A program made the translations under genes and the position numbers. Shown here in pieces: positions 50,791 through 61,657 of a DNA stretch of 64,000 bases (position 1 is the first letter of the stretch; each line of letters begins with the position of its first letter). The notes beneath the pieces were generated by a model that worked only from the letters and a program-made list of their open reading frames with translations, ran no database searches and had not been told where the DNA came from. The DNA is taken from NCBI GenBank assembly GCA_022702545.1, contig JAHRBC010000001.1:8122001-8186000 (forward strand). The letters are read 5' to 3'. The DNA comes from Phycomyces nitens (lineage: Eukaryota > Mucoromycota > Mucoromycetes > Mucorales > Phycomycetaceae).

Positions 50791-50940
50791 TTATTTCTGA
50801 GGATCAAGCTGTTGGCCTGCCAATAGAGACCATGTGGTGAAAGTTTTCAGGTTGGTGGTAGACATCGACGAAAATACATGTATGCTAAGACTAATATTTC
50901 TCTTGTGTACATTTGTAGATTTAGTGGTCAGTTTTCATCA

Positions 50941-51130
50941 GCATGTCCAGGCCGGCGAGACGATTAGGATGGTTCAAGACGGGGTTGGTGGAGGGTTGCA
51001 GCTAAGTATGAATGTGTTGCTATTAAGCCTTTTTGTTTTCTAGTTCTAGCTCCAAGGCCAGTTTCCGGCGACATGTCCAGGCCAGGCCGACGATCAGGAT
51101 GGTTCAAGACGGGGTTGGTGAAGGGTTGCC
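50941..51130. repeat. Direct duplication with 130-bp period
   Basis: CATGTCCAGGCC...GGTTCAAGACGGGGTTGGTG occurs at 50942-50990 and again at 51072-51120, offset exactly 130 bp with few mismatches over about 60 bp. GC-rich islands in AT-rich sequence. Confidence 0.8.
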
Positions 51131-51569
51131 TATGACACGCTGTATTTTATTCGCTGATGTTTGTTGTATCGCTCATTGCAGTGAACTTTGAAGTAGTATT
51201 TATCTTTAGAAATGCACCGAAGTAGTTAAATTGTCTCTTAATCTGTTCTTTATTAAAATTGTCTTTCTGTCCGTATCCATTTTTCTGCCACTGCGTTTGA
51301 CATTTATACTACATAGCAAACCCACCATGTGTCAGTAGTAACATACATTCAAACTCTTTGAGATAACATATTAATAGTAAATTCTTATTTTTCACTTTCT
51401 ACATCTTTTTTCTCATTCGATTTACGCTTTTTCATCAAATTAGTAAAAACGTCTTTATGAACATAAACAATTTTTATATTACTAGAAAGGTCTAGTCAAC
51501 ATACATGCTATTTATGTTATCCCATGTTCTGACATTTCAACTAAAACGTATATACTTAAAAGAACTAAC

Positions 51570-52290
51570 CAGAGAACTGCGCGAAAATACACGAGGCACC
51601 CCATTTGACGAAAAGCAGAAAGATGTACAAGAATCCTGATTGAGCTCAATATATGCTATATTGAGACTTAATCGACATATTGCCTTGGGGTTACACTTGA
51701 AGAGCTACCAGACACCATGAGAAATACAATTGTCAATTACATCTCCAAGACTACCATCCGCCGTATATTTTGCAGAATTGAAATGTCGGCTCATCGCATT
51801 ATGTTTATGCCTCAACTACCCAAAGAACGTAAAAAGAAATGATTAGCTTTTGCTCAGCACTCTAGAAAATTAAACCAATGATTAGGTCATGTCATTGCAA
51901 GGATGAATCTAGACTCATGCTTTTTCCCAAGGAATGGAAGCATTCAGTTGTGTTGCTTTCCAGTAAAGAAATTCAAGAAAAAGCAATTAATGTTAAAAAT
52001 TCAGTTTGGCCGTGGTTCAGCAATGGTGTAAGCCTATTTGTTGGAAGGAGGAGTTGGCCCTTCTGAAGACCATAATCAACGCTTACAGTATGCTTGAATT
52101 AGTATATCGGGAAGTAAACTTGTCCCTTTTGTGATCAATTTCAATGAATTTTATGACAGAGAGTTTATTTAGCAAGATAATTCTCCTTGTCTTGGACGGA
52201 AGGTGGGTGGAACTGTACCATCTTCAAGAAATATTAAGGTATTGGATACTGTAATCTATTAAGAGTAGAAGAAAATGTTAGTTGAGGTAT
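51570..52290 (+). pseudogene. Tc1/mariner-like transposase relic C
   Basis: The plus strand reads as a heavily broken transposase. TTIRRIFCRIEMSAH near 51760 looks like the end of the DNA-binding part. KFSLAVVQQW near 51997-52027 reads FGRGSAMV in another frame, the FGGGSVMVWG block of Tc1. QDNSPCLGRK near 52173-52203 is the catalytic second Asp block (QQDNSPCH). Multiple stops and frame changes. It lies inside the MULE, so it is a nested insertion or captured sequence. Confidence 0.65.
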
Positions 52291-52772
52291 GTGAAAGGCC
52301 TTGGATATTAATGCCAAATCGTATATACTAAATGAAAAAAGGCAGAAGTTAGGACAAAATACCAAGTTTCTTTAAAATTATTATTACTATTATTCAATGC
52401 CGTATGTTTCTGCTCGTGTACTTTTATACATGATTTATTATACAAAAGTAGGTATAATACGACCAGAGAGTTGAAGAAGCTATTTTTTTTATTTTGCAGA
52501 TATTCAATTGACCCATTACTATGAGAAGAAGTCTGTATGCTTCCTTTATTAAATCTCAAAGGTTTTAAAAGAAAGTCTTGTTGGGCTGAGAATCTTGTGC
52601 TTTTTACATGCTTTCAAAGGTGTTGATGGAATCCGAGGGGTTGAAAAAAGTAAAGTGTCAAAGTGTAAATGGCATACCAAGCAGGTACGACGGCCATGAA
52701 GAGTATGTTGAAAGCTTTGGATAGGTGCCGAGCACCAATAATTAGAGACTAGTCTGACCGTACTACAATACT

Positions 52773-53190
52773 CTAGTATTCGAGGCTGAAGTTGAGTCTA
52801 GCCCTTTCCCAACGTAGCCGGTTCTTCTTATGTTTGATAGCTAGGCTTGGCTTGGATACAGGTTTATAAAATCTGAAGCCCTTTCTCAAATATCTGATGA
52901 ATATTTCACTGCAGACAACTGTACTTGAAGTCCCCAGATTTACATGGTAAGAAAAAACTTTCAAAAGGATCCCATCTCGCACTCAAGTAAAGACTCTTAA
53001 CATCTGTGATACTAAGTTTGCTTTGTATCCCAAGGCTAGGCTTCATATTCGCTATAACACTTTCTTTCCAGAGTTTGATGGTACTACTAATTGTCAATTG
53101 AGGGATGTTTACGCACGCAATATCAGTCTGACTATGGTTGGCAATAAAGAGCCAAATAATACCACCACGGTCAAGCTCAGATAGTTCACG
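52773..53190 (-). pseudogene. Tc1/mariner-like transposase relic D, N-terminal part
   Basis: The minus strand reads from about 53188 ELSELDRGGIIWLFIAN and STIKLWKE (first helix-turn-helix), then after a frame change IRYLRKGFRFYKPVSKPSLA and KNRLRWERARLNFSLEY (52925-52773). This is the paired DNA-binding region of Tc1-type transposases. The catalytic part is not seen to the left, so the copy is truncated. Also inside the MULE. Confidence 0.6.
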
Positions 53191-53524
53191 TTTAAGAACT
53201 AGGCATCCGGTTCTTTTTTACCTTAAAAAAGTGTAAAGTTAATAGAAAAAGTTTTATTTTTTTTAATAAAGTGCCGGTAATTTCTATGGTCTGAATTTAT
53301 ACCGCTTAATTTTTTTTTTACAATTATTGAACCCATTACTGTACATAGTTTTGCCTTTCTGCCGTACATGTATACATTTGAAATAAAGCGAGTCAAAGGA
53401 CATTGAATATGTGTCTTATTTGTAATAGTGTACGAGGATAAAGATATTTTATATACAATGTGATATACATTGCTGGTCCTCCAAAACGGAGGGAGTTGGA
53501 CACAATGTAAAGTGGTTGGGAATA

Positions 53525-53870
53525 CAGCGATCTCATGGGCACGACATTTTAAGCGGGCACGACGTTTCTTGATGGGGTCTAGTATTTCTGGATGTTATGG
53601 TGTCTGAACATTTCCGTAGAGCTTTATGTTACACTTTGCACTTTTTGACATCAAAATACACCGAGGATATAAGCTACATTTAATATATCACCTCCATTAC
53701 AAGTTAAAATCGTTTTTAAAGCATGTCATTTATAGAAGAAATGTTAAAGTCTTGGGGACCAGATATATTTATTAGACACCGGACAGCACGCCACAATTAA
53801 AATGTCCGGTGGAATCAAAAAGTCGTGCCCGCTCAAAAACGTCGTGCCCCATCCAGAAACGTCGTGCCCC
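53525..53870. repeat. Inverted and direct GGGCACGACGTTT repeats at the MULE right end
   Basis: On the plus strand CAGCGATCTCATGGGCACGAC starts at 53525, with GGGCACGAC at 53537 and 53555. On the minus strand the same motif occurs three times (GTCGTGCCC at 53822, 53841, 53861). The outer pair therefore forms a potential stem with a loop of about 250 bp. The 53525 copy is in the same orientation as the element's left end at 46440 and lacks a target duplication. Confidence 0.85.
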
Positions 53871-53881
53871 TAAGTTTAGCG

Positions 53882-53890
53882 ATTTGACAA
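53882..53890. repeat. Right target site duplication ATTTGACAA
   Basis: Identical to 46431-46439 and directly abutting the right element end. Flanking bases differ on both sides, so the repeat is exactly 9 bp. Confidence 0.7.
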
Positions 53891-56554
53891 TGTCCCTTTT
53901 GTTCCTGCTGCCGTCAGTGCATCTGCCCATTCCCTCCTTCACACCTGCGTTGACCAAACCAGTATACCCTAGACATCTCTATATCTCCATAACATATCAA
54001 CTTTCATTTTCCCAGTACCCCTTTTCATACTTCATAATCTCTATCTTCATATATAAGTTTCTCTCATAAGCCTTGAGGCCAATAAGACACCCCCAGCATC
54101 ACCAATCGAAGAATCGTGACTGTGTAGGGATAATAAACTATCTTCTACAAAAAAACTATCCTTGGGATTACACAATTGTTCAAAGATAACAAACTTGAGA
54201 GTATTGACTGTTTCTACATGTAAACCCCAAACTGTGGAACTCCTTGTTGTCATTAAAGCCATCAGCCACCACAATGGTTCTAGATTTACAATAGAATATT
54301 ATATATCATCATGACCATATCCAGTAATCTATTTTCAAAAAAAAAAGTATATATATATATATATATATGCCTGATAAAGAACAACCAAGTCGACAGTGTA
54401 CTGACGGATACGATTAGTAATACAATTGCCATTATATCATTGTTCTTTATATATATTTGGAAGCTTGCTTACCAAGAAAGAGGCTCGGTTCTCCAAAGTA
54501 AAAAGTTTTCCGTTAAAAATAATTGTATAAATGGAAAATGACTGAGAGATTTAACTATGTATTTCTATTTTAAAGAATGGGATTTGGAACCAGTCTTACT
54601 AAAACGAGTCATGAGCACAGGTTTAACAAAAGTGACAGATTTGACCAAAAGGATATTGGATCCTAGCCTATTGCCCAAAGAGATTTTTCGAATGGTTATT
54701 GAATACTCCTTTAAATAAATAAAAAGGGATTGAAAGAATATTGGGAGATATCATGATCTATTAGGCAATTCTGTACAGATGGTAATATTGACCGAGAAGT
54801 TGTTGTTGTTGTTGTTGTTGTTTTTAGTTATTTATTTATTAGCAAGACTATATTAGCAGGAGTATCTCTAGTGAACAAGAAGTCCTTGTTTTCTGGGTGG
54901 GATTTAAATGATCTTGTGCCCAATTCTTTTTTTATTTTCAAAAAAACAAACATATTTTGGTTTATTGAAATCCATTCTGTGATAGTCTTGCAACCGATAT
55001 TACAAATAGGTGGTCTTCAAGTAGTTTACATAAAAACAAGGCTAGACCAGAGTCTGACAGTATATGTTTCATGACAATCTATTTTAATTCTATGCATTAA
55101 AGATATCATGGAGAAATGGTGTTTGTCGCCCACGGCCACCGTTGGATATTTTCCCGAGTCTATAAACACTCCCCGAGAATTGAATCAGGGTAACTGGTCC
55201 AATGTAGTTAAAAAATATGTATATAATATCATTTATATATCGATGAGAATGAGGATGCTTGACAGAACTTTTTTTAATGCTAAAAAATATGTTGGACAAA
55301 CTCCTTGAGAATGATGGAAGATTACGTTTAGCTTGGCTGATTAGCTTTTTACTACAACATACGTATTATATTGCAGATAGATCATGAATAGAGTTATATA
55401 AATAAATAAAAAGCATATTTACAGTGTGGAATCCAGACTATATAAAAGTAGTCTAATATATAAAAGTGTCAGTAAATATTCGTGCATGACGCTCAGTGTC
55501 TGACTTTGCATGGCTACACTGCTGTGCTGTTGGCTCATTTGGAATCTGCGTCTGTATGCTAAGCATTGTACGACGAGACCTTTTTATTTATTTATTTATT
55601 ATATATATATCTCTCTCTCTCAAGTGCAGCTTCTCTACTAGACTCCTACAACCAATATTCTGTTTAATTTATAAAGTTTAAAGAATAATAGTTTTCCCGT
55701 ATATTCCTTGAGTTTATTACGGACTATGGATCTTTCTCCATCTTCTGGATAAATCGGTAAAAATAACATTGTATTTCCTTTTTCTATCATAAAAATTAGC
55801 AGCCTTGACTTTTTCAAGATGTTGTCGTGTTACTTAATAATAGGATTTCTAAAATACTGAGGTGCCAAATTACAATACAAATGCTATTATTATTATTATT
55901 ATTATTATCATTGATTTAAAAAAGGGTAAATGTCCAAGAATATATAAATATGTGTAATGACATGTATGACTCACAGGGTCTGGCCTAGTGCTATTTGTAT
56001 TACTGTGCATTCCATTGTCTTTCCAAAGTAAATGTAGTCCAAGATACTTAGCAACCTTGATAATATTTATAGAACACCAAGAAGATGAATCCCAAAGTGT
56101 ATATATTTTAACATGTATTTTAATTTAATGGATTTATATAGAGGCACGTGATATACACACACATACACACATACACATACACATGCATCTATGTAAGATT
56201 GTTTATGTATGATTATACTGAATATCATACTGACGAGGCTTAAGACCAATGGATACGGTGATGAAATGAGAATTGGGGGGTTTTTTTTTCAAGCGTATAA
56301 TAATGTTTATATATTATTAAGATATATGGATAAATAATTATACTTTATATGGAAACTGAAATATTTGTATAATTCTGTGAATTTTAAATTCTGTTTTCTT
56401 GTCTTTTTAAAAAAAAATTATTATAAATGATAAATACATTGTATTTAATATTAATTTATATAGATGTAGATATATAGATATATTTGAGTGTGTATAAAAA
56501 GATTACTATTCAATAAACAATAGGTTATAATACATGGTGGTTTTTATATAGTGT
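53891..56554. other. Intergenic region right of the MULE
   Basis: AT-rich with TA runs (54347-54368), GTT repeats (54800-54822), ATT repeats (55883-55908) and CA repeats (56154-56182). ORFs at 54047-54274 (minus) and 54871-55074 (plus) have no recognised domain. A short ORF at 54556-54723 is listed separately. Confidence 0.5.
54556..54723 (+). CDS. Possible 55-codon ORF or exon, unknown
   Basis: The ATG at 54556 reads MYFYFKEWDLEPVLLKRVMS, then LTKRILDPSLLPKEIFRMVI, and a TAA at the end. It has more varied composition than the T-rich ORFs around it and a plausible helical, amphipathic make-up. It may be the last exon of a gene or a gene remnant. No family recognised. Confidence 0.25.
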
Positions 56555-58182
56555 TTACAAAGGCATCAACAAAGACAAGGTGATGCCAAGAACCGTAATC
56601 AATGACCCGAAACTCAAAGCTGAATTAGCTCCAGATCCAGCAGAACCAGGAGCGGCTGATGATGGCGAAGTGTTTGAGCTAGTTCCACCACTCTGGCCAT
56701 TGACACTGCCGCCCACTCCGTTGGCCGCAGCAAGACCAATACGCTGTTGACCGACATCAAATACAAGGTAAGCACTTCTGAGAATAGAGTCTCCAATAAG
56801 GTACATTGCAAACGCATTGGAATTTGATGAACTGGCCGAGGGTGCAATGCCAAATATACACACTGTCGCCTTTTGTGGTGTGTCTCCATTGACAGGAATA
56901 ATGAGATTTCCACCAGGAATATTGAGAGTGACAGGACTGGACATGAGCTTGCCAGTGGTTGACATTTGAAGCTGGACAGTGGCGGTTGATGACACGGCAT
57001 TGCAATCGACTATGTAAGTTCCAGACGAAGAGTCAAAACGGTATCCATTAGAGCCAGCAACCAAGGTGATGATTGCCTTTGTCATGGCCTGGGGAAGGTA
57101 TGTCAGGGTGGTTCCGGTGTCAAAGATAAAGGCATTCAAGGAATTGGAGCCAACTGCCGTGGTCTCTGTTCCATCAATCACCGAGATACCCTGACCATAA
57201 ACCATCCAATAGTAATATCCTCCATATGATTTTGCCGCTGCTCCTAGACTAGCCAGTGAAGAGGTTGATGTTGAGGACAGGCTTGCTACCGGCAGGTAGA
57301 CAATGTCGCCAGTGTACTTTGAGCTATCTACACCGCCAATGATCAGTTCGCCAGCCCAGCCGGCTGAACTTGCGGTGTTCATGTAGATTGAGAATATGGG
57401 ATCCGTAATCTTCTTTTGGTCGATTAGATTGAAGATAAGTGGATAATAGGCTACTCCGTCATTGTTTGCAGACGTGGTCAGTTGGGGGAATCCCATGCCT
57501 AGGATGCCGTTGCCGACAGTATCAGAGTTGCTGCCCAGATCGGAGCCAGACGAACTAGACTGAGAACTGACGCCAATTGTGGTTGGATTAGTCAGGATAT
57601 TGCTGGTCGAAGAAGCGAGTCCGAATTGCTGGTTTGATACTTGGATGCCTCCGATTGTAACGGTGTCTGAGGCAAAGGTTCCATTGACATCGCCTATGCC
57701 ATAGGTAATAGAGAATGCTTGGTTGAGGGATTTAAAGGTAGTCGAGGCTGATTGGTCAAATCGAGTGTAAGGACAGGTGTTTTGAGGGCATTGAGCAGAT
57801 GGAATCCAGAGGTCAGCACTAGAGAAATTAATGATGAAATTAATATATGATACTTTACTTTTGGTGATACATTTAATTTCTAGTTGCTTTGAATGTCCCA
57901 TATGATTTTATATATATATTACCTTCCGGTGTCTAGTGTGACAGTAAAGTTTTGCTCAGGACTTCCTACACTCAGTTGGACGAGGTATTGGGAGCCATCG
58001 TCATTGTAAAGGGGGGTCTCTGATGGATCTCTCTTGAAAAGATGTATTTGGCGTTTCTGGTTGATGATGTCTTTTGAATATGGGTTACGGAGAATTGGCA
58101 GGCGAATGACGGGAGGTTTGGTGGATGCAGCATTGACTGCCGAGGCAGCCAGGCAGAGAAGAATGGAGGTAGAGAGATGCAT
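56555..58182 (-). CDS. Secreted pepsin-like aspartic protease, probably GPI-anchored
   Basis: Two exons, 58182-57923 and 57818-56555, give 507 residues; the intron falls just after the first catalytic LDTG. The start MHLSTSILLCLAASAVNA is a signal peptide. A propeptide follows up to a KR-like site (LFKRDPSE). The mature enzyme has both catalytic motifs: LDTG-SADLWIP near residue 82 and FIFDTGTTLTYLP near residue 310. The end is Ser/Gly/Asn-rich (SGGTSSNTSPSSAAPG) with a hydrophobic tail (LITVLGITLSLLMPL), a GPI signal as in yapsin-type A1 proteases of the cell surface. Family A1 is certain; the anchor is inferred from the tail. The exon 2 frame stays open into the intron, which can mislead start prediction. 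Confidence 0.93.
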
Positions 58183-59167
58183 GGAATGAGGTTTATAAGA
58201 GAGAAAGAGAGAGATATAACAAAAAAGAAAAGACGTGGTTATGAGTTGAATATAAATATTGGATAAGAGTGAGTTTGTCACAAACTGCTATTTAAGGCAC
58301 GTTGTCCCGTGGTCCCAGCTTGTTCTTGTAGCCGGAATAATTAACATGCCCTTACTAGCCATTATGAATACCCAAGTATAAATAACCTTTAATGCAAGGC
58401 CAAGATAATCGTTTTGAATCTACAGCGCCTTGTACGATTTATGGTTATAAATCACAAGTACATTGTCATCAATCATAATGTGTAATACTGATCAACAGAT
58501 CTTGGCAAATTTAAACTTTTTTTATACAAATATATCTATATTTTTACAAGTGTATATAATAATAATAACATAACATTTGTTTCATTTTTTATTTATTTAT
58601 GTATTTATGTATTTATTTTTAACTCAAAGTGTATTTAGACAAATGCCAAGATATCTTAAATACTTGGATTTACGCATCCAGATAGACAACTTTTAGTGAC
58701 ACTGATGATTGCATAATTGATGACGTATGTGTGACAGTCCACTAGATAAAGATCATTACGCTTGTATATGTTTTGTATATTATTATTTTATAATTTTTTT
58801 AAAAAAATGACTGTGATCATCTCTTTCTCTCTTTTTCTATGTTTACAAGTGACAAAGAGGATATCTTGTGTATAAGTTGGAGAATAAAGGGAAATAGTAC
58901 TTTATAGCTGATGACATACGCAACCCTGAAGCAATGACATCCAGAAAGGTGTTTGGGGGGAATATAAAGAGAGATTTGAAAATTGTACTTGATTTGTTTT
59001 TGTTCTTTTTTTTTTGTTCTTTTTTTTTGTTTTGTTCTTTACATGTATTATGTACATAATCTCTCTCTCTCTCTTTCTCTCTTTTGTTTTGTTGTTGTTG
59101 TTGTTGTCTTTACAAGACATGTATATATACATATATATATGTATATATATATATATTTGTTGATTGT
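58183..59167. other. Intergenic region between protease and PEX22
   Basis: Promoter of the protease near 58183-58320, including GA-rich sequence. The rest is AT-rich with T-tracts, TTG repeats (59090-59106) and TA repeats (59118-59155). No supported gene. Confidence 0.5.
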
Positions 59168-60195
59168 CTAGTCAAAGAGGATACCTACCTCGTGTGCTAG
59201 TGATGTATCCGAAAGCTTGTCAGTGAGCTCGACATTCTGTCCCATCACACCTTCATCAGACTCCTTTAGTTTTGACTGATTAAAAGAGGTGCGTCGGCGT
59301 CTGGTCATAACCCAAATAAGCTTGTTTACAAATGGCCGGACCTTTCGCACAATGTCTTCGCCATCATCCAATTCCCAGCCTCCTTCAATGTGGATAGAGG
59401 GCTCAATATGGCGAATGAGGTGGATCTTGCCTTCTTCAGTAGAACAATAGAGAATTCGGCGACTGTCAATAAGCTGGGGACCTACAAGGCTGGCGTTCTC
59501 AAGTAGCTTTTGGATCTGATGGCGTTCGTCTTCAGAGTGTATGTGGATAATGAGGTAGACTTCATTAGCCTGTGCCAGTCTCAGCAGCAGGATTGCTCCG
59601 TTTTCATGAAACGCATGGTTGGGGGCATTGACATCTGGTGAAGGGTTCCACAAGATAGTCTATATTGATTTGATATAATGGCCATATTAGAAAAACACTG
59701 TGGTGTTATTAAATGGCTGGACTTGCATTCTTCAATGACAATGTAATCTTCTTTTTGGTCTTGCTTATCCTTGCCACTGATCTGACATTGCCCAGCAGAC
59801 GTGTTCCCCACCCTGCAGATGGATTCTCACCAGGAGTATTTGGGTTCTAGATTGACAATAAAACATCATCATTTTTCATGTGTTACTCCTTTTTCTTCAA
59901 AAGAGGGGGGTGGATGGCTCAACATTGAGCATATTCTTGGGTACCGTACCCCTTCCTCAGATAGACAGCTTCGACTGCTGCTTGTTCTCCGTAATGTTGA
60001 TTTTTCTGATGATGATGATGAAGACGATGATGATGATGAAGAAGAAGAATCTTTGCCAAGTGCTCGTCGTCCACCCGGAGGAAATCGTCTGTACCAATAG
60101 AGAGCAAGGCTTATGAGGGCAACAAATGAAGTGCCACCTACTAGACGCAGCAGCCAGGTAGGGAAGTTTGGAAGACGGGCTATGGGAGATGGCAT
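59168..60195 (-). CDS. PEX22: Peroxisome biogenesis protein Pex22-like
   Basis: Three exons, 60195-59950, 59846-59727 and 59659-59168, give about 285 residues. The N-terminus MPSPIARLPNFPTWLLRLVG is followed by a single membrane span (FVALISLALYWY) and an Arg-rich stretch, then a run of 14 Ser. The C-terminal domain reads KKITLSLKN-TILWNPSPDV, then APNHAFHENGAILLLRLAQA, RRILYCSTEEGKIHLIRHIE and GGWELDDGEDIVRKVRPFVN, the Pex22 fold. Pex22 anchors the ubiquitin-conjugating enzyme Pex4 to the peroxisome for Pex5 recycling. Intron 2 is best read as a GC-AG intron (donor GCAAGT at 59726), which alone keeps the conserved LKNTILWNP run. The donor of intron 1 (GTACGG) is weak. Confidence 0.85.
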
Positions 60196-60634
60196 GGTCT
60201 GGAGATAAAGTGGTAGATTGAGTAGAAGATATAATAAAAAAAAAAGAAAGAATAGATGGATATTTATTCAATAAGAAATAAATATCAACAATAAAAAATA
60301 ATAATAATAAAAAGAGCTGGGGGAGAATAAAATATGTGTGTGTGTATATATATATATATAAAAAGGTTTAAAAAAGGCGGGGAAGGCAAGCATGTGAAAA
60401 TGCAATCCCATGTGCTGTTGGTATACTTTATTATTATTATTCTTCCAAGTCTTGCAAGAATTACAAGTATTGCTAGGGACCCATCGTCTATTAGCAGCAC
60501 AAACAGTGCCAATCCTGACCTCATCATACAGCCTACAGAGACCATGTACAAGGTCATCAAGACATTTATCTCTTTCTGCCAACTCTTCTTTCTTTCTTTT
60601 TCAATCTCATCCCCATCACTTCCACTGTGAACAG
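60196..60634. other. PEX22 upstream region
   Basis: Presumed PEX22 promoter, with ATA repeats and a TG/TA run (60334-60360). Minus-strand ORFs at 60268-60662 (for example QLAERDKCLDDLVHGLCRLY) are of ordinary composition but have no recognised domain or clear start. Confidence 0.4.
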
Positions 60635-60636
60635 TA

Positions 60637-61467
60637 AATTGGCAATCCCAGATACGAGTCACACTTTCTACGTCACAAATATTATACTAATTCCCATACG
60701 CATGCCCCTGAAGCCTTTCTCTCAGACACTTTTACTGATAATCCAATATCAGACTTTAACATTGCTGTCAATTATGAGAGCCACATCATCCTGGAATACT
60801 TGGAGCCTATTGAAATGCTGGAGTTTCCAACATAAGCTGAATTTGTGAATTGGTTCAATAAAGTAGCTCAAAAGCATGCTAGCAAGTATTTACAACCGCA
60901 CCTTGTCAAATGATACAATTCTTATAAAATACAAGTGGCAACATCCAAAAAATATAATCCTTTCGTAATTGAAGAATTCAGTGCTTCAAGATTATTGCCT
61001 AACGAATTGAAAAGCATGGGCTGAGAACCTTGTCCAACAAGATATGTATGGGTTGGAAGTCTATAAAGAATATACTTGTGATGAGTGAAAAAAACTTTGT
61101 AAAATAAATCCTCCGATTGATCAGTCTATGATGTGCAAGGATCTATATGATAATGCTTAAACAAAAAACACTTTGCCTTGTATTCAAACGAGTATCAAGC
61201 CAAAATGAAGAGTTACAAGAATGATCCAGAAGGCCTAGACCAGCTTGTTAGTTCATCAAGAACAGTCTATAACAGGCTAAATGAATATGGCATCCCTTAA
61301 TAGACATGACCGACTAGACAATCATAATTCTTTTTTTTTCATTTCTTTCATCTCTTCTCAATTAACTGTATGTTATAAGCAACTCATTATGTTATCTCTA
61401 GAATATTTTAAATATTCTTAAAGTTAATTTCGATCCCGAATGTGACTCGTATTTGGGATTGCCAATT
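60637..61467. mobile_element. TA-flanked 831-bp element with 27-bp inverted repeats
   Basis: The left end AATTGGCAATCCCAGATACG... (60637-60663) matches the reverse complement of 61441-61467 with one mismatch in 27. TA lies directly outside both ends (60635-60636, 61468-61469), as expected for a Tc1/mariner-type or related insertion. The interior has broken coding traces on the plus strand (EFSASRLLPNELKSM near 60968-61018, YQAKMKSYKNDPEGLDQLVS near 61193-61252), with many stops. It is non-autonomous or a deleted copy. The superfamily is inferred from the TA flanks only. Confidence 0.75.
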
Positions 61468-61657
61468 TAACGGTACTCGGCATTTAACGTTACTTCTCCC
61501 TTCCACTGACAAAGGTGGCTTTTGACCAAGATACCTAGTCACACATTTAACAGGGACAATTTCAATCTTTTTAAAAAAAAAGAAAGAGAGAGAGAGAGAA
61601 TCTCTCGAGGTTCTTGAGAAGAAGAAAAGAAAAACTTCCCTACACACACATTTTAGC

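Larger units (their letters stand above)
46440..53881 (+). mobile_element. Mutator-like transposon (MULE) of about 7.4 kb, decayed
   Basis: The left end begins CAGCGATCTCAAGGGCAC at 46440. The right end, read on the minus strand from 53881, is CGCTAAACTTAGGGGCAC. In both, GGGCAC starts at base 13 and is followed by (A/G)ACGTTT. The outer 12 bases match only in part; the next 13 match at 12. Immediately outside lies a perfect 9-bp direct repeat, ATTTGACAA (46431-46439 and 53882-53890), the length typical of MULE target duplications. The element carries a broken MULE transposase (46676-48588) and about 5 kb of other sequence with repeats and two Tc1 relics. An extra copy of the left-type end lies at 53525. 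The right boundary rests on the duplication and inner repeat, so it is good but not certain. Confidence 0.7.

Noticed and set aside
53525..53881. Independent 357-bp transposon with its own target duplication
   Set aside because: Sequence left of 53525 (GGTTGGGAATA) does not match the 9 bp right of 53881, so no own duplication is visible; kept as an internal repeat of the MULE end.
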